Assembly: GCA_037903355.1 (NCBI GenBank)
Contig: JBAJFE010000034.1
Coordinates: forward strand, 1-64,000
Direction of reading: 5' to 3'
From: Trichuris trichiura
Taxonomy: Eukaryota; Nematoda; Enoplea; Trichinellida; Trichuridae
Length of the DNA stretch: 64,000 nt
The notes under the pieces are model-generated. The model searched no databases. It was not told the DNA's origin and saw only the letters and a list, made by a program, of their open reading frames with translations. Shown in pieces: positions 1-11,330 of this stretch (position 1 is the first letter of the stretch; each line of letters opens with the position of its first letter). The translations under genes were made by a program, and so were the position numbers.

Positions 1-3000
1 AGTAAATGAAAACATTTGGAATGGTATTGCTCTAGTCACTTTGAAGAAACCATTCGTCTTCAATAAGGAAGTTTCCCCAGTATGCGTGAAAGCTGCATAT
101 GCTATTCCGTCAGATACATCCAAGTGCTTCGTTTCTACCTATCATAACAGACGTTTGGATGAGGATATTGTAAGAATGGTGCCTGGTTCTCTATGCAATT
201 TTGGCCATTTCCCGGAATTGGCTAAAACAAAAGGACTGTGTAGTCATCACGATAGAACTGAAACAGAAAAAGTACGCAGCCTAAGTATACTACCTTTTAC
301 AATGTATCTTATTTTAAGTCACTTGGAGGACCATTGGTTTGTCTGCTGAAAGGAAAAGCATATCAATATGGTGTATATCTGTCTGAACTGATCACAAAAG
401 GAGCATCCGCATCCCAGAAGGAGTCTCTCCATTTCTATGGACATGTCGCAACGGTGCTCGATAGAAACCCAGCAAATGTGTACGGATTCATTGAGCTCGG
501 CTTGAGCCAGAAACCATCACCTACAAAAAAATCATCCAGTGCCTCTGAGGAGAAACCAGACCAAGGTTGCAAACCATCACCCGTAAGTTTATTCCATTAT
601 TCGGTAGTTGATAACTTTTCAGTAGGGGATTGAGGAAAGATAGTTGTCATGCGCACTGGAATTTAGTTCCACCATAAGTTTCAGTTGTCCAAGTATCGAG
701 TACTCTGCGCTACAGATGAAGAGCGTTTATTAGCACGGGAAAGTGCCAGAAACTCTAGAACGGGTGAGCTGAAGCGTTATATGAAACATTAATTCCCATC
801 TTCAGGAAATAATATGGCAACGCTACTGAACGGTTTTCACCTTTTTTAGGCAGCATATCAGTTAATAGTCCTGTTAGGTATGGTGTCTCTCATTCCAGCA
901 GTCCTTGAGCAGAGGCAGCAAGTTTTTGTTTATAAACAAAAACATTTGGGTTTTCAGTCATAGGAAAAACTACAGTCTTAAACTGTATAATTTTTCGAGA
1001 GCAGTACGTAGGTCAGTCAAAAACAAACCTATTTGGACTGCGAAAAAGCTTTTACTGAACGTAGTCAGATTTGAAGTCAACAGAATTACCTTACAAAGGT
1101 CAAACGTGCATTTCAATTCGTAATGGCATCATTAGAAGCTGCGAGAATCCAATTACAATTTTAGCAACCACTGAATGTCGAATAAGGACGACGGGAATTT
1201 TCACGCTGTTCTTCAGTCACAACTTTTCCTGTTGTCCATGCTATCTGTAATTAGACTGTAAAAACGTCCTACCAGTGAATGCAAGAACAAATAGTTAAAG
1301 ACAGTAAAGTACAACTTTTTTCGTACGTTTCCGAGTCGCCCATAATCCTTGTTCAACGATTATAATGAGTATAAATATTACAGCTGTTGTCCTCAGGAAA
1401 TATCGTTATGGAATATTTCTGTTCGATTTTAACATACTTGGAGAGCAAGCAATCAAACAGCTTGCGCAGGTTAACATTTTATGCGTTTCACTTTGAAACG
1501 TGTCGAAATTATACCTGCTTTATGCCATGATCAACAATCTTTTCATACTCATATCGCTTTTCCATAGTAAACCTAACGAAACTCCTAGAATGTGACACTC
1601 TATTGGAACTCTTAGTCACTCCACTTTCTGTTTTTCTATGTTGCAGGGCGGTAAACCACAAAAACCTGGCAAGCCTGCACGACCACCATGTTCTGGACCA
1701 ACAAAACCCGCTCAACCTGCACCACCAGCCCAGGTAGCGTACAACTGCCCAGAGCGCTACGTTCCATTAGCTTATTACGCATTTCTCTTCAATCCTCTGT
1801 GACATCTACCTATACTACAAGCCTTTCAGTACATAACACCATAGCATCCCTGAGAAGTTCTTCTAAAACCTAAAAGCCGTACAGCCATACAAGCAACTGC
1901 CGTAGCTTGCTATGGTAGTTCTGAGAGCGAACGTTTGGATAACATAATCCTATCAACGTAAACAGAAAGGAAGGAGTAAACAATAGAACAGCAATAAAAG
2001 TAATGGGAGTGTGTACAGAAAGGAGACTTAATCCTTGTTTACTGCTAATAGTTAACAGCTGTTTCTTAAACAATGACTCATCTCATAATCTTTGTATTGA
2101 AATGATTTCGTGTAAAACAATACTAATTTTTATTGGATCAAAGACTTTCTTTCAGCGGAAACCAGTGTACTGTGGTGATACAGCCACCTTTGGAAGAACT
2201 GTTGAAAGTTACGTCACTGGAAACAATGCCCAGGATATGTTCCCTTGGAACGTGATCATCACTTCAAAAATAATGGGATCAACAAAATGTATTGGAAGCT
2301 TGGTGCATAGGGACGGATATCAGCAGATTGCCAATACCTCTGACTTTATCATAACTGCAGCAGACTGCTTTGCCAAGTATGTTGGACATCTATGCAATTT
2401 CAGTATTAAACATTGGAGAGATTCTGCTAAGGTACACACCAGCATCAGCCAAATCGCAGCTACGTGTATTTGCCAGTTCCCCGCGATTTTCACGCCTAAA
2501 GAGACGCGGAATAAAAGTTAAAATAGCTGATGTTAGCTTGTACGGTTTGCGATGGGGAAACAATGAAACACGTAGAGGCATTGCTATTCTGAAACTTGAA
2601 AGGCCTTTATCAAGAGAAGATAATGTAGTACCTGTTTGCTTGGCAGAAAGAGGCTCGGTACCTCCACCTTTTGCTTCGTGCTATGTAACTCATTATGATA
2701 AACGAGAACATCGCATGGATGAAGAAATTGTAATGATAACTAGGAACGCTCATTGCTTGGCAGCAGGCTCAAAAGCACCTGAATACCGTGGTGTCTGCGC
2801 TATTGAAGAAAAGAAAAAGCAATACATTGTAAGTTGGAATTTTCTTGATTAATCAAAACTTATTTACAGACAATACAATTTTAGCAACTCGGAGCCCCAA
2901 TGATTTGTCTCGTAAAAGGTCGCGCTTACCAGTACGGTGTTTATCTGAATCAGTTGTCTCTGAAGATAAACGAAAAAGTGAAGCAGAACTTGGGATTCTA

Positions 3001-4871
3001 TAGCGAAATCAACGTAGTGCATGACGTGTTCTCTGGCAAAAAAGTTCAAACTCTTTCTGAAAAAGTTGGTCGCCAACCGGGAGTCAAACCACATAAACCA
3101 ATTCAAGCATCATCTTCTTCATCGTCTTCATCGGCTTCACGTGAAATCGATAAACGACGATCCGGCTTATTTCCTGATCTGTATATTCCCCTCGCTACAA
3201 TACCGCCGTCAATAAGTAGACCTAGTCAGAAAAGAAGCAAGTCTTCATCGTCGTCGTCATCCTCATCGGATTCGTCTTCTGCATATGTGACTGCCTCTCG
3301 TGAAGTTCGGAATAATACAAAATCAGCTGAAGAAGCAGACGATTCGACTCGAGTCATAAGACTGAACGTTAAAGTTGTAAAGACTCGTTTGGCTTCCTTG
3401 TTACGGTCCTATAAGGCAAAACAACCACACCATTCAGGAAGTTCGAGTTCAAGCCTTGGCGAAGAAATAAAGCCGTATCCACCACCCGGTGAACCTAAAA
3501 GACCTGTCATCTGTCCAAAGCCCGGACAAAAACCCACTAAACCTGCTCCTGGTTCATCTAGTGGAGTTTTAATCTGCCCTACACCTGACAACGCTATAGA
3601 AATTGTTCCCCTGCCAACTCCACTACCGACAGCGGAATATCCAAGTTCTTCATTGGAAGCTGTTAACATGGTAATCTTACCATCACTGCCAAAATATGAT
3701 ATGTCCAATCAGACAATCGCGGTAAGTATTTGCATCGTTATTCCAAATATAATTTACTATATGTTGCATAAATTTAGGATCACGAACATATATTAGTTCG
3801 AGACAACATTGTTGGTGAAAGTGCAATTGCAAAAGGCCATACTGCAAGCTGTGATATCATTGGTGCCGGTAATAGTATGCATAGCCTCCTTCCAGGAAAA
3901 TCAAGTGGAGAAATAATCGGTAATGAAATCGACAGTAGAATTCCTGATGCAACTGGCGCACTGATTACCGAACCATGCAAGGGAAGAAATTCGACTGAAC
4001 ATCATCAGTACGAGCATTTGCCTGGTGCATCTGGTGTACACATCTTTATGATATCTGGATCATCCATTGAACCACTATGCACTGGGACATTGTATGCAAA
4101 ACGTGGACAGGCGTATTCAGATGAAGTAGTGACAGCCTCTAGATGTGTTCCCCCTTCGTAAGTGAGCGCCTCTTCAAGCAGACGGTCGTCAGGAATATGC
4201 AGTTAATTTTTCAGGGGTGGTAGCAATTATCGAGTATATGTTGGATCATTGTTGCCACGGAGAATGGCAGTTGATCAACTGAACAGGACATTAATAGAAG
4301 TTGGAAGTATTTACACTACTCCTTTCTACGAGGAATATGACGAACTGAAAGAAGTTGGAATGACTGTGCTCAAACTGAAACACAGAGTGAAAGTTATAAG
4401 TGGTGTTCAATCATTCCCATTACCATACTCAGGTACAGGTGCTTCATCGAGAATGCAGTGCTATGTTTCTGGTGTTTGTCAACATGGTATGCCAGTGAGA
4501 ATTCAATATCAGCTGCTCACGCCAACGGAATGCAAGCAACATCTTGGAGATAAATTTTTGCCAAGCGTCATGTACTGCGGAGTTGGTCAGAAGAACGTTT
4601 TGCAATACGTGAGTTAATTGCAGGTACTTTTTTTGCTAAGATTTATTGGTGCGCATTTTAGCCTGTCGGTTCGCCTTTGCTTTGTCAGTCTTCCGGTAGT
4701 TGGGTACAATTTGGTATTTATGATCACTCATTCACTGCAAGACATTCTTATGCCACTGGCGAAAGTGAAAACGAATTACCACCGGAGGATGTAGCACTTT
4801 TCGTTAAATTGGAAGGCGACAACGCCGGTCAGGTGCAGAATTTCAGAACCTATGAAACTTCTTTCGTTTAA
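1..4871 (+). CDS. Multi-domain trypsin-like (S1) pseudoprotease, 5' end outside window
   Basis: Partial gene. Exons: <2-271, 319-582, 1647-1733, 2156-2376, 2432-2828, 2885-3721, 3778-4157, 4215-4608, 4662-4871; all joins are GT-AG and in phase, giving at least 1,019 residues ending in TAA. It encodes three chymotrypsin-fold domains (the first lacks its N-terminal half) separated by Pro/Lys-rich linkers and a Ser-rich linker (about 3105-3300). Family landmarks are clear: TAADCF and TASRCV where active enzymes have TAAHC, GIAILKL where they have DIALLKL, and SLGGPLVC, QLGAPMIC and PVGSPLLC where they have GDSGGPLVC. Thus His is Asp or Arg, Asp is Gly and Ser is Leu or Val, so no visible domain can be a normal serine protease. 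Clade I nematodes secrete many S1 proteins; a secreted binding or decoy role is inference. The signal peptide, if any, lies outside the window. Confidence 0.85.
1215..1290 (+). repeat. Degraded Penelope-terminus fragment in an intron
   Basis: Inside the 583-1646 intron, a stretch resembling the terminal region at 19,080-19,160 (shared blocks such as ATCTGTAATTA and CTACCA, in the same order). I read it as an old piece of a Penelope-like terminus. The rest of this roughly 1 kb intron shows nothing I can name. Confidence 0.35.
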
Positions 4872-4897
4872 GCAGCTACTCTATGTCGGTGTTTGAA

Positions 4898-4903
4898 AAT
4901 AAA
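4898..4903 (+). promoter_or_regulatory. Poly(A) signal AATAAA for the pseudoprotease gene
   Basis: A canonical AATAAA lies 27 nt after the TAA stop of the pseudoprotease gene, which supports 4871 as the real end of the CDS. Confidence 0.6.
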
Positions 4904-5572
4904 GAAGTCAGCATGATGTCTGCGTTTGTCTTCATCTTTAAAACTTCTCTAGGTTGGTATCGGCAAGGCATGCAAGGAAGGTGGGGCAATCTGATCAAAT
5001 GTATCAAGAAGGGCCAAGTCTCTGTGGTCCTGAAAGCTTTTACTGATGTGAGTCACTGTGATCACTTCTGGGCACGTAGTTGCCCTTGTTGGGTTCAGCC
5101 TGCTTATGAATTTCAGCATTAAGAACAGAATATCTTCTGATAACTATGCGTATATGTTTGCTGCTTCGCTTTCTAAGCCTTTGTTGTTAGTATGAATTTC
5201 ATAAAGGACAGACTTACTGATTTCTGTTAAGACAGAAGTTTGCAGATGTCTAATATACGCTTCGCTGCCTACGGTCACCTGCGATGGTTTTGTTGCATAT
5301 TTATGAGTTCGAAGAGGTTACTATGAATTCATTTGAACTTAACATTTGGTTAGGAGTAATCAGTATAAGTCAGATTTACTTTGACTCCGGACTGTTTCCT
5401 AGGGAGCTCGGTCTGCACTCCGTACTTGCTTTTGCCTGCTAAGAGCGTTTAAGTTTAGAGCGGAATGCAACGGAAAGGACCAATAGGTGTACACTGAACA
5501 CTTACTTCCAAAGGTTCCATGTTTTGGATTAAAATTTGACCTATGACATGTGCTATTTTCATATTGAAGGTA
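4904..5572. other. Intergenic, nothing recognised
   Basis: No exon with coding character, RNA gene or clear repeat seen between the pseudoprotease poly(A) signal and the first Penelope-terminus fragment. Confidence 0.5.
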
Positions 5573-5740
5573 TCTTTATTACGGCTTCTCCCGTTAAGAC
5601 TTAAAGTAAAAAAAGATTTTTTCTTTCTTTCCGGAGCTTTCAGGTCTTTCGCGACCCGTCTTCAGCGGTTTTTATGACATGTGCTACGTGCTTTTTACAG
5701 CAGAAGTCTAAGAGCTTTAAAGCTTCAAACTTCTTTTTAT
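5573..5740 (-). mobile_element. Penelope-like terminus fragment with decayed hammerhead core
   Basis: On the minus strand this carries CTGAAGA, a stem-loop and then GAAAGCTCC, followed by AACGGG...CCGTAATAAAG, the same order as at the 3' end of the element at 40,455-43,325. The pyrimidine-containing cleavage triplet seen in other copies is replaced by purines (GGAAAG), so self-cleavage is unlikely. Target duplications were not found. Confidence 0.55.
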
Positions 5741-5868
5741 ATGTAAATTTTGTTCTATTAATGCTATAAAGTTCGTGGTTGTTACTTTTTGTTAACAGAC
5801 AATCTCAGAAGTCGCAAATCATGAATGGAGCCTGCTAGATTTGCTTATTATCGCTGACACCAACATTT

Positions 5869-6057
5869 CATAATGAAATAGCTTTATTACGGAGAGAGTC
5901 CCGTTTAATGTGCGATAAAGGCTTTAACTCCGGAGCTTTCGGGCCACTCGAGACCCGTCTTCAGTGGTCTTAGAATTAGAAATATACGGGACTCTCTCCG
6001 TAATAAAGCTATTTCATTATGAAAGCGTATGGTCACGTACCAAGAAACCGCATCTTC
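5869..6057 (-). mobile_element. Short fold-back Penelope-derived element, 189 bp
   Basis: Flanked by perfect 13-bp direct repeats GACACCAACATTT (5856-5868 and 6058-6070). About 36-bp perfect inverted repeats (from CATAATGAAATAGC, and its complement ending at 6020) enclose a hammerhead-like core read on the minus strand (CTGAAGA at 5958-5964, GAAAGCTCC near 5932-5940). The distal end, from 6018 on the plus strand, is a short piece of the Penelope ORF start (MKAYGHVPRNRIFD), matching MKTYAPVPRNHIFK of the long element at 40,489. It is a dead-end insertion with no complete ORF. Confidence 0.8.
5922..5970 (-). ncRNA. Hammerhead-ribozyme-like motif
   Basis: Minus strand: CTGAAGA, a GC-rich stem II hairpin, then GAAAGCTCCGGAGTTA. 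This fits the CUGANGA / GAAA / NUH core of hammerhead ribozymes, which are known from Penelope-like elements. An extra C follows CUGANGA in every copy here, and I could not confirm stem I by eye, so activity is unproven. Confidence 0.5.
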
Positions 6058-6070
6058 GACACCAACATTT

Positions 6071-7800
6071 ATTAAAAAGATCACACTACTGTTGGTGATT
6101 GGATTTGTTTGGAGCTATTCATTTCTCATTTTTGGGTCAGCGCTTGGTTTGGCAGTTCCATGAACCCATTTTTACAGGTCTCACTTTTCAAGGTATTATT
6201 AATGATTAAGGATGGCGCTGGCTGGTGTCCTTGCGGAAAGAGAAAACGCAGATCGTTTTAACTTTGAGCAAAGATTAATCAGTTCACCTGATATGCAAAG
6301 AAATGGTACTAGTAGTTTAGCAATTTGCGACATTAGGTGTACCAGTGGAATCGTCACAATGTAGTCCAAACAGTTGGCAGGAAGACTTAGAATCCTGAAA
6401 TGATAAGTTGTGATATTCTAAGGTTAAAGACGTTTAAGAGCTAATTTACGCTAGATTTGCACAGGAAACAGTACATGGCCTTTAACTGCGCAAAAACTGC
6501 AAGAATGTAACGCGAGGTTACGCTCTTATCCCAACTCTAAATGCACTCATCGTTGGTTTGGCAGTTTTACCAAGTGGCTTGGTATTCGTGTGCTTGTGGT
6601 TTCTGGAAGGGTTGAAAGGAAAGTAAATCTGCAGCTAGTGATCCTAGAGGCGGACTGAAACAGTTCCTCAAATTAGAAGACCATGATGATGGCTTTATGT
6701 GTAATCCCAATGAAACTGACTTGAGGGGAAATGTGTTTGCCAACGGATAACTATAGCGGGAGGAGAATGCTCAGGAGGCCGTAACGTATGTGCAGATTGA
6801 ATCAGTTCTATGGTATGTGAAAATCGTTGGGGACATGAATGGTTACTGCTGTCTCTTTTTGGAAAGTCAAACAATCTGTTATTAAAAAGTAGCAAACTGA
6901 AACTCAAAGCAATATTTGTGCAGTCGAAGAGACTGTAGAAAGTTTTCATGCTTGGAGAACGATTTCTTTGCGTAATAAAAGCGATAAGGCTCAAGTTAGC
7001 AAACGTTGCAGCACATTTACGCAGGTTGGCTATTCTAATTAACAAATGACGAAAGAAATATTGAAGTTCTTTTTAGCACCCGAGAGTAAACCATTTTAGG
7101 CGTACATGCGAATGTGCATTCACTTGGCTTGGTTCAGTAATTGTAACTGTAATAAGAGCAAGAGATAAAATTTGTTCATCGGCAAACTAACGCTTGAATG
7201 CCTTTGCAAGGAAAACTTCTACAAAAGAAGCATCTTCAAAATAAAAGCACGGCTTTGTTGCAGGCAGTTATGCTGAAACTGGAATAGGCCTCAGACGGCG
7301 GAAATTTGTTCCATGTCGGAAGCCTTAGAAAGCATTTGGTTTAAAATAGGGACCTTCTTAGCAAGCACATGGGCATTGGCACTGCAAGTCTGCAGTAATA
7401 CTCATTATCAGCTAAATGTAAGAAAACACTTTCAGATGAACCGCGATATCTCATGGAGCAAAACTATTGCAGATAAATCTATTGCTTTCCACAATGCGTT
7501 GCTACATTCGGGTGATTTAGTATTTATTGAAGCCGCGATCTAGGCGCATAAGGAAAGCCTTGCATTCTTTACACCAGCATTCATTACCGTAATCGTCTTC
7601 GATCTTCCCAACTTTATTCATAATTGCCGTCTCAGTCATTTGTAGTGGTCGTTTTAATGATTGGTTATTGGTGTTAGATAAAGTGTGAATTTTAAACTTT
7701 TGGCTTTAATCTAACCACAGTTGAGTCCGCCTGAATAAATTGTGAGGCATAGCACAAGTTGCTCGCGCTTTATCATCAGTTTGTTTGATTTATACAACGG
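6071..7800. other. Intergenic, nothing recognised
   Basis: Several short open frames occur on both strands but none has splice-consistent, family-like coding sequence. Confidence 0.4.
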
Positions 7801-7812
7801 CGTGGGTTCGAA

Positions 7813-7901
7813 ATGCTTCGCGCACTGGGCATCCGTGACCTCGATGAACGGCTGGCTTTGGATGAAGCCAACCTTGCCTCTATTATTTCAGAAGCCAACA
7901 G
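7813..7901 (+). CDS. Possible first coding exon of an unrecognised gene
   Basis: An ATG-led stretch of 29 codons plus two bases (MLRALGIRDLDERLALDEAN...) ending at a GT donor (gtaggg). The composition is protein-like and helical, but I could not find a convincing next exon: the acceptor near 8287 leads to a stop after 16 codons. It may be a relic or chance. Confidence 0.2.
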
Positions 7902-8084
7902 GTAGGGAGAAGACAGGAAGCCGTAAAAAAACTCCGTCATGAAAACGTATCGTACCAATTCTCATAACAAATTAATACGTTATTCCTCATAAGTCTGACA
8001 TGAAAGGAGTTCCTGACGCCTAAATATCCGCAGAAATTAATCGCACGGGAATAGGTTAAAAACACGAGGAACGTTTTAGTAAAA

Positions 8085-8238
8085 TTCTTTAATTCAAAAG
8101 AGGAAAGAAGCAAAATTTTCAGAAGTGAATGGATTTGTTTGCACGGCTAAAATGGCTGCGGCGACTTGGGCGACCTACTGACTTCCTGCTGGAGATGAAA
8201 TCACTTAACCTTGAAAAGGTTTGCGTTCCTCCTCTCTT
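8085..8238 (+). repeat. Dispersed repeat, inverted copy at 17,177-17,331
   Basis: About 150 bp matching the reverse complement of 17,177-17,331, including AAGCAAAATTTTCAGAAGTG and ATGGCTGCGGCGACTTGGGC-like blocks. No ORF; probably part of a non-autonomous transposon. Confidence 0.65.
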
Positions 8239-9258
8239 AAATTAAAATATTTTACCTCAACGGACATTCTCTGTGTTTTCTCTGCAGTATGGAAGTCATC
8301 CGTCGAGGGAAAACCAATTTGCAATTAAAATGGAATTAGGTAAGTATAATCGTCAACGCATCGAATGCGATATTCCGAGGGCAGCATTGGTGCAACTTTA
8401 CCAAAGCTACTTCAATTTAACATGGAAGTTTACATTTCAAACCGTACTGCACCCGAACGTTGTTTTCATTGTAATTGTTATACTAATACAATCTTCCAGT
8501 CAATGCATTGGCCTATTAAGGAGATCATCGTCGTCACGAACAATGAGACATTTTCAGAGAACCGTAAGCGGTATACATCATTCACACGAAAATTCAGCGT
8601 GCGATACGTCCACATGCTGCTACTTGATGCACTTTATTGAAGGAATTCAGTTACTAATATCTTTTCGAATAGGCGAAACTTGACCAAGCTTCGTCAGGCT
8701 AGCATGGCATATGTGAAAGGAAGACAGAAAAGAGCTTTAATGTTGTATATTCTTTAATCTCTAATTCACGCACGTACACGAGATGAAACACGAAATAAAC
8801 CTTAATCAAGTATACCAATGTAGAGACATAAAAGCTTGTAATTTTTCTTTAGAAGTTTACAGTGCAGTGTAGTTAGATTCAGACAGTGCGTCGATTCCAT
8901 ATACAACATGGAAAACAAATTATACTTTGGAATATTCCTAACACGAACATAAATCCATCATTCTTTTTTGGGATTAGAATGTACTCATTGAACGAATTTA
9001 AACCATGTAATTTTATGCAGATATATGATTGGAACAAGGGGATATCATGTTCTCATTACTGCTACAGGTTGCTTTAAAGTTACATTTTATTGATAGGAAC
9101 AGAACACAAATATGGTAATATGTCTAATCAGCGTTAAGAAGCTACGTTATAAGTAGAGCAACGTACAGAAGTAAAAAACTAAAATCGATAATGATCAACG
9201 CATCACACTTGCGACGGAAAATTTTTTATCAATATTAGCGGATAAAAATTTGCTGCTA
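8239..9258. other. Intergenic, nothing recognised
   Basis: Open frames up to 136 codons exist near 8273-8683 but overlap another frame of equal quality and show no recognisable domain. Confidence 0.4.
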
Positions 9259-10871
9259 AATTTGCTGGCGCTAATAAAGTTATGAGTGAGCTGGTTGCCA
9301 CCTGTTCCAGGACCTATAAATTTAAAAACCTGAGCGCAAACCATCAGGTTTTATCTTTCCTAATTATATACCCTTCTGTCAGCGGGAATAAATGTTTAAG
9401 GTTTCTATATCAATGCAACTCGTAATAACAAGGATGGAAGAAGAAGATAAACTTACACTGAATGTTTTTATTGAGAAACCTTGTTTAAAATACGCTATCC
9501 AATTGGAATAACACGAGATAAAATATGAGGTTCCACCGAGATTTGAACTCGGATTGCTGGATTCAAAGTCCAGAGTGCTAACCATTACACCATGGAACCG
9601 CGAGTATCTGTCACTAGAGTAATACAGTATATGTATAAAGTCGAACAATACCAGCAAGGAATATTTTGGCACAGCAACAGATGAATGCCTTGACGATACA
9701 CAGACGGTAGTGGATCTTAAGGCGTAACAAATTCACTAACGCTCACGCAGGATTAGCAGCTAACGGTGCTGCGACGCGTATGGCCAATAACTTTGCAAGG
9801 ACTTCATTTCAATTTTCACAAAACGTAACAAGCTTGCCGACTTTGAAAAGAAGGCTATAATCATAAAAACTTTAGAATCCATGTTGCGTTCCCATCCCTC
9901 GTCGACTGCAGGGGCATTCGGGAATATTAAACCATTACAAAATCTCAAGGTAGCATTGTGACATAAGAGTGCTGGCAGCCAAGTGGGTGGTTGGGGAAGC
10001 GCTACTTGCCTTCTCACTCGGGATTCTTGGAAGCTAAGGATTGCGCTCAGACGCAGATAGTTGACAGTTGTCTGTTCACCGTCAGTCAGCAACAAATGAT
10101 TTATGGACTTGGAAGAAAGAAATTACTTGCACTTGAATCATCGCTTTGAGCTCTCCAATTGTCCCTGAGGCGAAAAACGCATCCAAATTATCGCGTAAGC
10201 AATTATGGGTTAAGATCACAATTCCGGAAATCAAGAGACTTAGTCAGAAAAGTTGTGTCATAGCTGTAAACTTTTAACCGTTTTGCACTTGCAGCTAATT
10301 CAAAATTTGAACCCTTTTAAAACTTTATTGCCTGCAACCTTTAGCCAACTTGGAACTTTTAACTAATTCGGGATTTCGACCCGTTTAATTTGAGGCATTT
10401 TGGATTTTAAACTTTTCCGCATGTCAATAGTAGAAGGTCTGAACTTATGCTGCTCTTCAAACTACTTGGCGTTTGTAATTATGCAGACCTCTGCTTCAGG
10501 AACCAACGTTCGTACATATTCCATTCCAAGATTTGTGACTCTACGTAATCAGAAGTAAACATTTTTGAAATTGCACAAACTGTTCTTTAAGCAACGTTCT
10601 TTGTTACTTATGCCAGATCCGCTGTTTCAGTATTCACAGATTCAGGATTTGTATTATTTAAATTCTGATAGTCTAGAATTTTGAAACGTGCTTTTTGAAC
10701 TTCGGGAACTTCAACTGACCTTGCGCATACGAGTTTCTTGTCGTCATTGAATAACTAAAGTTTTGCTAAAAATAAGCAAACGGCAAATGTGTATAAGTGA
10801 TTGCAGCATTAGCAACGTTTCCATTCAGCTAAGTGAACTTAAGCGAAGCAAACGATATGAATTCTATTCAA
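9259..10871. repeat. Segmental duplication unit A, copy 1
   Basis: Closely matches 17,395-19,011 with scattered substitutions and small indels. The unit contains a tRNA-Gln gene, an apparent 111-codon minus frame present in both copies simply because of the duplication, and AT-rich sequence. Copy 1 continues into unrelated DNA after GAATTCTATT, whereas copy 2 is interrupted there by a Penelope-like element. Confidence 0.85.
9528..9599 (-). tRNA. tRNA-Gln (anticodon TTG), copy 1
   Basis: 72 nt on the minus strand, starting GGTTCCATGGTG, with anticodon loop CTTTGAA (anticodon TTG), T-arm GTTCAAATC and a matching acceptor end GGTGGAACCT. There is no intron. A TTTT run, typical of Pol III termination, lies a few bases downstream. 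All arms pair by eye. It sits in a duplicated segment, and the second copy is identical over the whole tRNA. Confidence 0.95.
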
Positions 10872-11330
10872 TGTTTTGCTTGTAAAGTTAGAGAAGGCTT
10901 AAAAAACAGCAACTTATTTGGTAATTGAGAAAAGCAAATAACACGGACTTTCGCGATGGATTAGTTCTGCCGTCAGTACAGAAAGATATACGTTCGCTTA
11001 AATCGTCGTCTACACACAACGATACGCTGTGAAGTCGATTCTCTGTTTGCTGAAGTAAATGAGGCAGTACGGACGTCACAAACCTGATCTAGTGAATCAG
11101 ATTCGTCCAAAACACGCTGACAGACAAACCGTTATCACCGAAACGTTTAAATCACAACGACTTTTTTAATAGCCGGCATTATCAGCGTTCCTTTTCCAGT
11201 TCTCTGATTCTGCTTACTGCGGGATTCGTTTCCAGTTGATGTACCTTGAGTACTGCTTGAACATTGAGAACTAGCATTCTCTTGGCTTGCTCTACTGCAG
11301 TGAAGGTTACGAATGCATATCCTTTGCGTT
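10872..11330. other. Unique spacer in duplication copy 1
   Basis: Lies between unit A and the 69-bp array, and is absent from copy 2. No gene recognised. Confidence 0.4.

Noticed and set aside
2377..2403. A 27-nt intron ending at TTTCAG (2403) in the pseudoprotease gene
   Set aside because: The alternative acceptor at 2430-2431 gives a 55-nt intron, keeps phase and restores homology to the next domain (RVFASS aligned with RVYVGS).
9760..10095. 111-codon minus frame conserved at 17,900-18,235
   Set aside because: Conservation is explained by the recent segmental duplication; no domain, no splice support, and differences do not favour silent sites by eye.
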